This document shows, in pieces, positions 13,076 through 21,536 of a DNA stretch of 42,046 bases. The stretch's first letter is position 1; each line of letters starts with the position of its first letter. Under the pieces are notes generated by a model. It was not told where the DNA came from and made no database searches. It was given only the letters and a program-made list of their open reading frames with translations. The stretch covers positions 1 through 42,046 of the forward strand of contig CABUIC010000023.1 in NCBI GenBank assembly GCA_902491515.1, written 5' to 3'. A program made the position numbers and the translations under genes. Source of the DNA: an uncultured Porphyromonadaceae bacterium (lineage in GTDB: Bacteria > Bacteroidota > Bacteroidia > Bacteroidales > Muribaculaceae).

Positions 13076-14416
13076 CTACAGAAGCCCAGCCACAAAAATA
13101 ACGCTTATAGCCGCCGGGGAGACCCAGCGGAGCGAGAAAACAATCGCCTTCACCAACGCCCGCGGAGCCGGCGCCAGCTGCCTCTCAACAGTCGCACGCT
13201 TCACGAAATGCCCCGCGAACACCGAGATAAACACCCCGCCAACCGGCATAAGGACATTGCTCGTCGCGAAGTCGAAAAGATTGAACACCGTCATCCCGAA
13301 AATCTTAGCCCCCTCCAGCGGCCCGAAAGAAAGGGCGCAGAGAGCTCCTAAACTCATCGCCGTCAGCATGTTCACAATCACCGCCGTCCTTCGCTTCAGA
13401 CCCCATTGCTCGCTGAGATAAGCCACGAAAATCTCGCTCATCGAGATTGTCGACGTCAGCGACGCAAGCGCAAGCAGCAGGAAAAAAGCCGTAGCCCACA
13501 GCCCACCTCCCGGCATCTGGGCGAAGATGTCCGGAAGAACCTCGAAGACAAGCTTCGGCCCCGCCGCCGGCGACGCCCCGAAGGAAAACACCGCCGGAAA
13601 GATGATGATTCCAGCCAGAATGGCCACAAGAGTGTCCAACGACGCCGTTATGGCCGCCGAGCGCACGAGCGGAGTCTTACCGGAGAAGTAGCTCCCGTAG
13701 ATCATCATCGTCCCTATGCCGAGCGACAGCGAGAAAAACGCCTGCCCCAGGGCGCTGAGAACCGTACCCCCTGATACCTGACTGAAATCCGGTGCGAACA
13801 GGAATTCAAGCCCCTCGCGGGCCCCGGGAAGCAGCAGCGAGTTCACGCTCAGCATCAGCAGAATCACGAAAAGCACAGGCATAAGGATATTGCTCACACG
13901 CTCTATCCCCTTCTGCACCCCGCCTAAAAGCACGCCCGCGTTGATGGCGAGCACCACCAGCGTCCACATGATGGCCCGCGGGCCGGCCGTGAACGTGTCG
14001 AAGGCCGTGTGGCGCGCGCCCTCCGAAAAATCGTTCAGATGGCCCGTCAGAGCCTCCGTGAAGTATTCGAAAGTCCAGCCGGCCACCACCGAGTAAAATG
14101 CGAGAATCAGCACCGAGGCAAGGATGCCGAGGCCCCCGAGAGCCGCCCACGACCGACCGTGGCGCGGCGCGAGAGTCCGGAACGCGCCGAATATGTTCAG
14201 CCGCGACGCGCGCCCCATCAGGAACTCACCGCAGATCACCGGAACGCCGATGCAGAGCACGAAAAAGATATAGAGAATAAGGAACGCGCCTCCTCCGTTG
14301 GCACCCGCCTCGTACGGGAAACGCCATATGTTACCCAGTCCGACGGCTGAGCCGACCGTCGTGGCTATGACGCCGAACCTTGTGGCGAACCTTGGCCTGT
14401 CTGTGTGGTTTGTCAT
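13076..14416 (-). CDS. Na+-dependent transporter, neurotransmitter:sodium symporter (NSS/SNF) family
   Basis: This is a predicted inner-membrane secondary transporter that couples Na+ entry to uptake of an amino acid or related amine. The substrate cannot be told from sequence. The 446-residue product has the signature first helix: RFGVIATTVGSAVGLGNIWR is followed by FPYEAGANGGGAF, matching LeuT TM1 and its unwound Na+/substrate site. About 11-12 hydrophobic segments follow, the length of prokaryotic NSS proteins. The ATG at 14416 lies just downstream of a TATCTTTG promoter element. The gene converges on rpoC and is divergent from the susCD pair, so it is probably monocistronic. Confidence 0.93.
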   Translation of the reverse strand: MTNHTDRPRFATRFGVIATTVGSAVGLGNIWRFPYEAGANGGGAFLILYIFFVLCIGVPVICGEFLMGRASRLNIFGAFRTLAPRHGRSWAALGGLGILASVLILAFYSVVAGWTFEYFTEALTGHLNDFSEGARHTAFDTFTAGPRAIMWTLVVLAINAGVLLGGVQKGIERVSNILMPVLFVILLMLSVNSLLLPGAREGLEFLFAPDFSQVSGGTVLSALGQAFFSLSLGIGTMMIYGSYFSGKTPLVRSAAITASLDTLVAILAGIIIFPAVFSFGASPAAGPKLVFEVLPDIFAQMPGGGLWATAFFLLLALASLTSTISMSEIFVAYLSEQWGLKRRTAVIVNMLTAMSLGALCALSFGPLEGAKIFGMTVFNLFDFATSNVLMPVGGVFISVFAGHFVKRATVERQLAPAPRALVKAIVFSLRWVSPAAISVIFVAGLL

Positions 14417-14436
14417 AGATTTTTGCGATTAAGATA

Positions 14437-14444
14437 CAAAGATA
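14437..14444 (-). promoter_or_regulatory. Bacteroidetes -7 element of the NSS transporter gene
   Basis: On the - strand the bases read TATCTTTG, an exact match to the Bacteroidetes -7 consensus TAnnTTTG. The predicted start point is about 14430, leaving a leader of about 15 bases. No clear TTTG -33 element is found at the expected distance. Confidence 0.55.
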
Positions 14445-14474
14445 CAGCTTTTATTCATAATTCATATCATAAAA

Positions 14475-14505
14475 TTTGCAAATTGGGCTTGTTCCGTAAT
14501 TTTTG
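14475..14505 (+). promoter_or_regulatory. Candidate + strand promoter far upstream of susC
   Basis: TTTG at 14475-14478 is followed after 18 bases by TAATTTTTG, which resembles TAnnTTTG with one extra base. The predicted start is near 14510, about 380 bases before susC. The AT-rich setting makes chance matches likely. Confidence 0.35.
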
Positions 14506-14653
14506 TTCCTGGTTCCCTGACGACATTGCAGCAATTAGTGTAAAAAGTGTTATTTTAAAAATATGTTTAAAAACATAAAACGCGATAAACACTTGCTTTT
14601 TCATCCCCAAATCTCCTCTACACGCTTTCTGAGAGGGGTCGACCTCCTTCAGA

Positions 14654-14674
14654 CGCCTCTCTGAGGCGCTTTTT
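14654..14674 (+). terminator. Terminator-like hairpin in the susC leader
   Basis: CGCCTC (14654-14659) pairs with GAGGCG (14663-14668) around a TCT loop, followed by CTTTTT. An upstream GAGAGG (14631-14636) can instead pair with CCTCTC (14656-14661), which would disrupt the terminator stem, the usual logic of attenuation. It could end a short RNA of about 165 bases or attenuate susC. Confidence 0.5.
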
Positions 14675-14888
14675 AGCGTATGTTAAAAATGCTTTCCCGT
14701 AGTGATACATTAAAAAACTTTCTTTAAATTAGCGGAAAATTAACAACAAAATACGTTTCCTATAAGACATAAACCACACTAAACAACTAAACGATTGGTG
14801 TTTACCTCGAAGGTGCGCCTTTCCTGACACTAAGCCTTAAAAAGCAAATCCCTAAACAATATCCATCATCCCCAACATTTATTACTTT

Positions 14889-17800
14889 ATGAGAAAGCAT
14901 CTATTTGTGACTCTGCTGTTGCTGAGCGGGATGCCTCTGTGCGGCGTTAACGTCGCCATGGCTAACCCCGAGCCTCAATCGCAAAGTCAGGCGGCCGGCG
15001 TGATTCGCGGTACCGTCCTTGATGAAAACAATGAGCCCGTAATCGGTGCAAGTGTTGTTCAAAAGGGCACCAAGAATGCTGCTGCCACGGATGTCGACGG
15101 TCACTTCTCCCTTAAAGTTGCCGCCGGCACTCCTGTCGTTATCAGTTACGTGGGTTACAAGACAGTTACGATGCCGGCTCAGGCAGACATGACCGTTTAC
15201 CTCCAGCCTACCACTGAAATGCTCAACGAGCTCGTTGCCATCGGTTACGGCTCCCAGAAACGCGCTAACCTCACCGGCGCCGTCGCTACTGTCGACGTGG
15301 CCCGCACGATGGAAAGCCGTTCGACCGCTGACGTCACCAAGGCCCTCCAGGGCGCTGTCCCCGGTCTTACAATTACCAACTCCAACGGTGACCTCAACGG
15401 TACACCTCAGATGAAGATCCGCGGTATCGGTACTTTCTCCAACAGTGGCGCTTCCTCTCCTCTTATTGTTGTCGACGGTGTTCCCACCGAAGACCTCTCT
15501 TATCTCGACCCTAACGATATCGCCGACATCTCCGTGCTCAAGGATGCTTCCTCCGCTGCGGTTTACGGTACCCGTGCCGCTTTCGGTGTTATCCTCATCA
15601 CAACCAAGATGCCTCAGACTCAGGACCGTGTCAGCGTGACTTACACCAACAATATCGGTTGGAGTCAGGCCACGACGCTCCCCGGGTATTCGAGCGTGCC
15701 CAACCAGATCCGCGCCCTCATGCAGGCCAACAACCGTCAGGGTGCCGAGAACGAGCTCTTCGGTATGTACCTCGACAAGATGCTCCCCTATGCCGAGGCT
15801 TGGGAAGCCCAGAACGCCGGTCAGCCCGCTGGCTACCGCGAGATGCGTCCCTTCCAGAGCTGGGACAATGTAGGCGACTACTATGTTAACGAAGACGGCT
15901 CCGGCGCAATGTACTATGCCAACTGGGATGTTCCCGGAATCATGTTCAACAACGCGGCTCCTTCCAACCGTCACAATGTCAGCCTTGAAGGTACTTCCGG
16001 CAAGACCCAGTACCGTCTCTCCTTCGGTTACACTGGCCAGCAGGGCCTCATGAACTTCAATCCCGAGAAGCTGCGTCGCTACAACGCAACGGCCAATATC
16101 TCCACTCAGATTTTCTCTTGGTTGAAGGCCGGCGCCCGCATCCAGTTCGCCGACAAGGAATACATCGCTCCCGTGCTCGCCCGCCGCACATACGAATATA
16201 TGTGGCGCTGGGGTTCCTATTTCGGTCCCTACGGATGGATGTACGACAAGGACGGCAACCAGATTGACGCCCGCAACGATATCGCCTACCGCAAGCAGGC
16301 AGGCGAAGGTAAGGATGTTGCTGTGCAGACCCGCATGACCGCATGGATGGAAGCCCAGATTATCAAGGGCCTCAGCCTCCACGCTGACTTCACTTACGAC
16401 TTCCAGCACGTCGACCATATTGGTTCCTGGCAGCCTGTTTACTGCTGGAACACCTGGGGCGGCAACATTTCCAAGCCTGCTTATGCTGTTACTCAGGGTG
16501 CTACCGATGCTCGTCAGAGCAACTCCAAGGACGATATGTGGACAATGAACGTCTACGGCACCTACGACCTCAACTTTGCCAAGGACTTCAACCTCAAGGT
16601 CATGCTTGGTGCTACCGCTGAACGTGAGCGCTACAGCTACATCTACGCTCAGAAGGACTACCTCCTCAACAACGACCTTCCCTACATCAACCTCGCTACC
16701 GGCGGCAGCAACGGCGCAAGCTATCAGCTCACCAACGAGCTCCGCAACCGCGCAACCGCAGGTTTCTTCGGTCGTATCAACTTCGACTACAAGGGCATCT
16801 ATCTCCTCGAGTTCAACGGTCGCTACGACGGTTCCAGCCGCTTCCCCAAGGATGACCAGTGGGGCTTCTTCCCCTCAGGTTCTATCGGCTATCGCTTCTC
16901 TGAAGAAAACTACTTCCAGCCCCTCAAGAGCTGGTGGAGCAACGGTAAGGTTCGCGCAAGCTATGGTTCCATCGGTAACGAAGCCGTAGGTAACTACCGC
17001 TTCATCTCGACCGTGGGTGCTGTCGCTCCCAGCAACGTTCACTGGCTTGGTGGAACAACCAAGGTTACCGAATTCGGCATGCCTACCCTTGTTTCCGAAT
17101 CACTCACCTGGGAACGCGTCTACACCGCTGACGCAGGTATCGACCTCGGCTTCTTCAACAACTCCCTTAACGTCAGCTTCGACTGGTACCAGCGTACCAC
17201 AAAGGATATGCTCGGCCCCGGCCCGGAACAGCCCGCAGTCCTCGGCGCTACTTCGCCTTACCAGAACAATGGTGAGCTCCGCACCCGCGGTTGGGAACTC
17301 TCCGCAAGCTGGAATCACTCCTTCGGCGATGCCGACATCTATGTCAACGCTTCTATCGGTGATGCCCAGACAAAGATTGTGAACTGGAACAACAAGAACA
17401 ACAATATCTATAGCTGGCAGATTGGTCAGAGCAACTATATCAACGGTGGCACTTACGGTGACATCTGGGGCTTCGAAACCGACCGCTACTTCGAAGAAGC
17501 TGACTTCGTAGGCAAGGACGCCAACGGCAACTGGATTTACGCTCCCGGCGTACCCGACCAGACTGCTCTTCAGACCGATGCATTTGTTTATGGCCCTGGT
17601 GACATCAAGTTCAAGGACCTCAACGGCGACGGCGTAATCAACAACGGTGATCCCGACATGGTCGACAAGGACGGCAAGAAGATTCCTGTCGGTACTGTTG
17701 CCAACCACGGCGATATGAAAGTTATCGGTAATGCAATGCCTCGCTACGAATACTCCTTCCGTCTCGGCGGCGCGTTCAAGGGCTTCGACCTCGACCTCTT

Positions 17801-18341
17801 CTTCCAGGGCGTAGGTAAGCGCAACCTTTGGTATGCTTCTTCCTTCAACATGCCTCTGATGCGTGGCGCCGATGCTACCTACGACAACCAGGACAGCTAC
17901 AACAAGATGATCTTCGACGACAACAACCAGATCATCGGTTATGAAATCAACCAGAACAACGACTTCCCCTGCATGTATGCAGGAAACATCGGTTCTACCC
18001 TCTCCGGTTTCAACGCTAACTCCGGCAACCACAACTTCTTCCCTCAGACCCGCTATCTGATGAACATGGCTTACCTGCGCTTCAAGACCCTCACATTCGG
18101 CTACACTCTGCCTATCGAGCTTACCCGCAAGGCCCTCATTCAGAAAGCGCGCATCTACTTCTCCGCCGACAACCTTGCTCTCCTCTATAACGGTAACCGC
18201 AAGAGCCACATCGACCCGGAAATCGCCTGGGGTTCCACTTCTACCAACACTTCCGCAGGTAATGCCAACGGCAGCGCAACTTTCGGTCGTACGACTCCTA
18301 TGATGCGCACATTCTCCTTCGGCGTTCAGGTAACCTTCTAA
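14889..18341 (+). CDS. SusC/RagA-family TonB-linked outer-membrane transporter
   Basis: This is an outer-membrane, TonB-dependent import channel that works with its SusD partner to take up a nutrient, usually a glycan or peptide. The 1150-residue product has a signal peptide (MRKHLFVTLLLLSG...AMA, cleavage near 26). A carboxypeptidase-regulatory-like domain spans about residues 37-110 (GVIRGTVLDENNEPVIGASV ... ISYVGYKTV). The plug begins near ELVAIGYGSQKRANLTGAV and contains the SusC signature SVLKDASSAAVYGTRAAFGV. A long beta barrel ends in aromatic FGVQVTF. The susD gene follows 19 bases downstream. No sensor, ECF sigma pair or glycan-degrading enzyme is adjacent, so the substrate is unknown. 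Confidence 0.96.
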   Translation: MRKHLFVTLLLLSGMPLCGVNVAMANPEPQSQSQAAGVIRGTVLDENNEPVIGASVVQKGTKNAAATDVDGHFSLKVAAGTPVVISYVGYKTVTMPAQADMTVYLQPTTEMLNELVAIGYGSQKRANLTGAVATVDVARTMESRSTADVTKALQGAVPGLTITNSNGDLNGTPQMKIRGIGTFSNSGASSPLIVVDGVPTEDLSYLDPNDIADISVLKDASSAAVYGTRAAFGVILITTKMPQTQDRVSVTYTNNIGWSQATTLPGYSSVPNQIRALMQANNRQGAENELFGMYLDKMLPYAEAWEAQNAGQPAGYREMRPFQSWDNVGDYYVNEDGSGAMYYANWDVPGIMFNNAAPSNRHNVSLEGTSGKTQYRLSFGYTGQQGLMNFNPEKLRRYNATANISTQIFSWLKAGARIQFADKEYIAPVLARRTYEYMWRWGSYFGPYGWMYDKDGNQIDARNDIAYRKQAGEGKDVAVQTRMTAWMEAQIIKGLSLHADFTYDFQHVDHIGSWQPVYCWNTWGGNISKPAYAVTQGATDARQSNSKDDMWTMNVYGTYDLNFAKDFNLKVMLGATAERERYSYIYAQKDYLLNNDLPYINLATGGSNGASYQLTNELRNRATAGFFGRINFDYKGIYLLEFNGRYDGSSRFPKDDQWGFFPSGSIGYRFSEENYFQPLKSWWSNGKVRASYGSIGNEAVGNYRFISTVGAVAPSNVHWLGGTTKVTEFGMPTLVSESLTWERVYTADAGIDLGFFNNSLNVSFDWYQRTTKDMLGPGPEQPAVLGATSPYQNNGELRTRGWELSASWNHSFGDADIYVNASIGDAQTKIVNWNNKNNNIYSWQIGQSNYINGGTYGDIWGFETDRYFEEADFVGKDANGNWIYAPGVPDQTALQTDAFVYGPGDIKFKDLNGDGVINNGDPDMVDKDGKKIPVGTVANHGDMKVIGNAMPRYEYSFRLGGAFKGFDLDLFFQGVGKRNLWYASSFNMPLMRGADATYDNQDSYNKMIFDDNNQIIGYEINQNNDFPCMYAGNIGSTLSGFNANSGNHNFFPQTRYLMNMAYLRFKTLTFGYTLPIELTRKALIQKARIYFSADNLALLYNGNRKSHIDPEIAWGSTSTNTSAGNANGSATFGRTTPMMRTFSFGVQVTF

Positions 18342-18360
18342 ACCTCCCAAGAACACAATT

Positions 18361-20082
18361 ATGAAAAAAATATTAACTTTAGCGTCTATCGCGCTCCTCG
18401 GTCTCGGTCTCGCCTCCTGCGACGACTTCCTGGACAACGAACGCTATCCTCTGACGTCAATCCCCAATAACCCCGAGTACTGGAACAACGCCAGCAACGT
18501 CGACGCTCAGTGCAACTATCTCTACGAGAACTTCACGGGCTACGGCAACGCAGGCGGTACAGGCTGGTTCTATTTCCGCACCCTCAGTGACGACCAGGCC
18601 GGCAACTCATTCACGACCTGGCACACCACCGGCGCCGTTCCCTCCTCCAACAGTACCTACAACTCCAATTTCATCGAAATCCGTCGTTGCAACTTCATCA
18701 TCAACAACGTGCGCAAGTCCACTCTCAGCGAGTCTGAAAAAAACAACTACGAGGGCATCGCACGCATGATGCGCGGCTACATCTACTATCAGATGGTACG
18801 TATGTTCGGTGATATCACCTGGACCAACGAGCCCATCGATCCCTTCAGCGAAGCCGGTCAGAAGGTTCTGCTTCAGAAACGCACCGACCGCGCTATCGTT
18901 ATGGACTCCGTACTCCGCGACCTTGACTACGCTGCCGCTACCATAACTGCCCAGAACGGCAAGCAGGCTTTCTCGAAGGACCTCGCCCTCGCTATTAAGA
19001 GCGAAGTATGTCTCTACGAAGGCACTTTCTGCAAGTATCGCAACAAGGCCGACAACAACCTCGAGCCCGATCCCGCACGCTCACAGAAGTTCCTTCAGGA
19101 ATCCGTCAAGGCTTCCGAAGCCCTCATAGGTTCCTACGCTATCAGCGATAACTACGGCGCTATCTACCACAGCACCGGTGCCGCTCTCGCCGCCAACAGC
19201 GAAGTCATCTTCATGAAGCGCTATGAAAAGGATGTGTTCATGCACTCCACCATTGACTACACCTGCTCCTCCACGATGGTCAGCGGCCTTTCCCGCGATG
19301 CCTTCGACAACTACCTCTTCAAGGACGGTAAGCCTCTTGCCCTCACTTCCGAGAACAAGGACGATGCCGGCATTGTCAACGCCGACGGCAATCTCGACAT
19401 CTCCGCTCAGCTCGCAGTCCGCGACGGTCGTCTCGCCGAGACAATTGACCCCATCATCTACTATCCCGACATGACCTGGGCCCGCTGGGGTGCCATGGAA
19501 ATGACTTCCTCCACAGGTTACGGCATCCGCAAGTACGACAGCCCCGACTTCCCCGTTGCCAACCGCGACCAGACAGGCTCCAACTACTCCTCTTGCCCCC
19601 TCTACTGGATTTCCTATATCTACTGCAATTTTGCTGAGGCCAAGGCTGAGCTCGGCACCCTCTCGGACGCCGACCTCAACAACTCCATCAATAAGCTCTA
19701 CACACGTGCAGGGCTTCCCACTCAGACTGTGGCTTCCCTCTCGAGCATGAACGACCCTGCCAACAACATGAACGTTTCCAGCCTCCTTTGGGAGATCCGT
19801 CGTTGCCGCCGTTGCGAACTCGTGATGGATAACTGGATTCGCTACTGGGACCTCGTCCGCTGGCACCAGCTCGACAAGCTTGACAACACCAAGTACCCGA
19901 AGATTGCCGAGGGTGCAAACGTCAAGAACGCTCCCGTGGCTCCTCCCATGAAGTCCGGTGACTACTACAGCACTTACTTCGGTCAGAACCGTATCTACAA
20001 CGCTAAGTATTATCTCTATCCCATCCCCTCAAATCAGCTCAACTATGATGGTACAGAGATGACACAGAACTACCTCTGGTAA
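18361..20082 (+). CDS. SusD/RagB-family surface lipoprotein
   Basis: This is a surface-exposed lipoprotein that caps the SusC channel and captures substrate. The 573-residue product begins MKKILTLASIALLGLGLASC, with the lipobox LASC and lipidated Cys20. It is followed by DDFLDNE, whose acidic residues fit the Bacteroidetes lipoprotein export signal for surface display. The family segments CNFIINNVRKS, GIARMMRGYIYYQMVRMFGD and the C-terminal RCRRCELVMDNWIRYWDLVRWHQLDKL, then YLYPIPSNQLNYD, fit SusD/RagB. It lies 19 bases after susC, and a perfect intrinsic terminator follows 21 bases after its stop. The operon therefore ends here with only two genes. Confidence 0.96.
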   Translation: MKKILTLASIALLGLGLASCDDFLDNERYPLTSIPNNPEYWNNASNVDAQCNYLYENFTGYGNAGGTGWFYFRTLSDDQAGNSFTTWHTTGAVPSSNSTYNSNFIEIRRCNFIINNVRKSTLSESEKNNYEGIARMMRGYIYYQMVRMFGDITWTNEPIDPFSEAGQKVLLQKRTDRAIVMDSVLRDLDYAAATITAQNGKQAFSKDLALAIKSEVCLYEGTFCKYRNKADNNLEPDPARSQKFLQESVKASEALIGSYAISDNYGAIYHSTGAALAANSEVIFMKRYEKDVFMHSTIDYTCSSTMVSGLSRDAFDNYLFKDGKPLALTSENKDDAGIVNADGNLDISAQLAVRDGRLAETIDPIIYYPDMTWARWGAMEMTSSTGYGIRKYDSPDFPVANRDQTGSNYSSCPLYWISYIYCNFAEAKAELGTLSDADLNNSINKLYTRAGLPTQTVASLSSMNDPANNMNVSSLLWEIRRCRRCELVMDNWIRYWDLVRWHQLDKLDNTKYPKIAEGANVKNAPVAPPMKSGDYYSTYFGQNRIYNAKYYLYPIPSNQLNYDGTEMTQNYLW

Positions 20083-20103
20083 TACTCCACTCCATCTATA
20101 TGG

Positions 20104-20135
20104 AGAGCCCGCGCCATCGGCGCGGGCTCTTTTTT
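20104..20135 (+). terminator. Intrinsic terminator of the susCD operon
   Basis: GAGCCCGCGCC (20105-20115) and GGCGCGGGCTC (20119-20129) pair perfectly around an ATC loop, extended by an outer A-T pair, and run directly into TTTTTT (20130-20135). It lies just after susD. Confidence 0.95.
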
Positions 20136-20163
20136 GTGCTCCTACAAAACTTTCGGCACACTT

Positions 20164-20195
20164 TTTGCGTTCTTATTCATTGAGACTTAATTTAC
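20164..20195 (+). promoter_or_regulatory. Candidate promoter of the flavodiiron protein gene
   Basis: TTTG (20164-20167), a 20-base spacer, then TAATTTAC (20188-20195) matches six of the eight positions of the TAnnTTTG pattern. The predicted start is near 20201, 12 bases before the ATG. It would not fit an upstream in-frame start at 20165. Confidence 0.5.
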
Positions 20196-20212
20196 CCCAT
20201 CACTTCTCTCTT

Positions 20213-21421
20213 ATGGCAAAGAAAATCAGCGAACACGTGCAGTGGGTCGGCAAGACCGACTGGGAGCTCACACGCTTCCACGGCGACGAACTCTCTACCG
20301 CCCACGGTTCAAGCTACAACGCATACCTCCTCCGATGCGGAGGAAAGACCGTACTTATCGACACCGTCTGGCGCCCATACGACAAGGAGTTCGTCAGCCG
20401 CCTTAGGGAAACCGTCGACCTCCGCGACATCGACTTCATAGTCATGAACCACAACGAGATTGACCACAGCGGAGCCCTCCCCGAACTCATGAGCGAGATT
20501 CCCGGCACCCCCATATACTGCACCGCCAAGGGCGAGGCCATCATCCGCGGACACTACCACCCCGAAGGCTGGGATTTCCGCACAGTCCGCACCGGCGATT
20601 CCATCCCCCTCGGCGAAAGCGGCGAGTCCCTCACCTTCATCGAGGCCCCTATGCTCCATTGGCCTGATACGATGTTCACCTACTTCTCCGGCGACGGCGG
20701 CATCCTCTTCTCCAACGACGCCTTCGGACAGCACTACGCCACAGAAAGCCTCTTCGAGGACCGCGAGAACCTCGAGGGAGTAATCCGGGAAGCCCTCAAG
20801 TACTACGCGAATATCCTCGCCCCCTTCTCGCCCCAGGTGCGTCGCAAGGTCGCCGAGCTTACGGCCATGAACCTCCCCCTCTCCCTCATCGCCCCCAGCC
20901 ACGGCGTGATCTGGCGCGAGCATATCCCTGAAATCATTGACTTCTACCGAAAGTGGAGCGACAATTACGCTGAGAACCGCGTGGCCATCGTCTACGACAC
21001 CATGTGGAACTCCACGCGCCTCATGGCCGAGGCCATAGCCGACGGAATCCGCGAAGTCGACCCCTCCGTCACAGTCACCCTTCATAACGCCGCCAAGCAC
21101 GACAAGAACGACATCCTCACCGAGATATTCCGCTCCCGCGCGCTCGTGATGGGTTGCCCGACAATCAACAACGAACTCTCCTTCGCCATCGACGGCCTTC
21201 TCGGTATGGTCCGCGGCCTCAAGCTCAAAGGAAAGTCCTGCGCCGCCTTCGGCTCTTACGGCTGGAGCGGAGAAGGCCCCGCCCTCATTCAGAAACGCCT
21301 TCAGGAAGCCGGCTTCACCCCCCTCGCCGAACCTCTCCGTCAGCTCTGGGCCCCCTCCGACCCCGACCTCGCCCGCACCCGCGCCTACGGCTCCGAAATA
21401 GCGAAAGCCCTTCCCGCATAG
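20213..21421 (+). CDS. FprA-type flavodiiron protein (A-type flavoprotein)
   Basis: Flavodiiron proteins are cytoplasmic enzymes that reduce O2 to water, and in some cases NO to N2O, protecting anaerobes from oxygen or nitrosative stress. The 402-residue product has an N-terminal metallo-beta-lactamase-like diiron domain with the full ligand set H80-x-E82-x-D84 (HNEIDH), H149, D169 and H230. A C-terminal flavodoxin-like domain starts near residue 255 (RVAIVYDTMWNSTRLMAEAI) and includes AAFGSYGWSGEGP. No rubredoxin or reductase extension is present. The ATG at 20213 (MAKKISEHVQWVG) is preferred over an in-frame upstream ATG at 20165 that would overlap the promoter and add atypical sequence. 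The gene stands alone between terminators and repeats. Confidence 0.95.
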   Translation: MAKKISEHVQWVGKTDWELTRFHGDELSTAHGSSYNAYLLRCGGKTVLIDTVWRPYDKEFVSRLRETVDLRDIDFIVMNHNEIDHSGALPELMSEIPGTPIYCTAKGEAIIRGHYHPEGWDFRTVRTGDSIPLGESGESLTFIEAPMLHWPDTMFTYFSGDGGILFSNDAFGQHYATESLFEDRENLEGVIREALKYYANILAPFSPQVRRKVAELTAMNLPLSLIAPSHGVIWREHIPEIIDFYRKWSDNYAENRVAIVYDTMWNSTRLMAEAIADGIREVDPSVTVTLHNAAKHDKNDILTEIFRSRALVMGCPTINNELSFAIDGLLGMVRGLKLKGKSCAAFGSYGWSGEGPALIQKRLQEAGFTPLAEPLRQLWAPSDPDLARTRAYGSEIAKALPA

Positions 21422-21430
21422 TCCCCGGAC

Positions 21431-21483
21431 CGTATAAGACTTATAAATCTTATAAGTCTTATACGTCTTATACGATTTATACC
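21431..21483. repeat. 9-bp tandem repeat with a 16-bp perfect hairpin
   Basis: About five and a half copies of a 9-base unit close to CTTATAAGT run in tandem. The first 35 bases also form a perfect inverted repeat: CGTATAAGACTTATAA (21431-21446) pairs with TTATAAGTCTTATACG (21450-21465) around an ATC loop. It begins 10 bases after the flavodiiron stop and ends 14 bases before a strong promoter. It may act as a terminator or be a slippage-prone intergenic repeat. A shadow reading frame across it encodes only a Y-K-S repeat and is not a gene. Confidence 0.85.
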
Positions 21484-21497
21484 CTATAGCGTCCGAT

Positions 21498-21528
21498 TTT
21501 GTTTTTCTCCGAAAATTCCGTACCTTTG
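21498..21528 (+). promoter_or_regulatory. Promoter of the PLP enzyme-DapF fusion gene
   Basis: TTTG (21498-21501), exactly 19 bases, then TACCTTTG (21521-21528) is a textbook Bacteroidetes promoter. The predicted start point is only a few bases before the ATG at 21537, so the transcript is probably almost leaderless. Confidence 0.75.
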
Positions 21529-21536
21529 TCGCGCCT

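Larger units (their letters stand above)
14417..14888. other. 472-base intergenic region between the NSS transporter and susC
   Basis: No protein gene is visible. The left edge holds the - strand transporter promoter. On the + strand there is a promoter candidate near 14475-14505 and, about 150 bases later, a small GC hairpin with a T-run (14654-14674). This leaves over 210 bases of AT-rich sequence before the susC ATG. The layout suggests a long regulated 5' leader or a small RNA in front of susC. No known riboswitch was recognised. Confidence 0.6.

Noticed and set aside
21431..21483. CRISPR array
   Set aside because: The units are only 9 bases and contiguous, with no spacers and no cas genes in the window.
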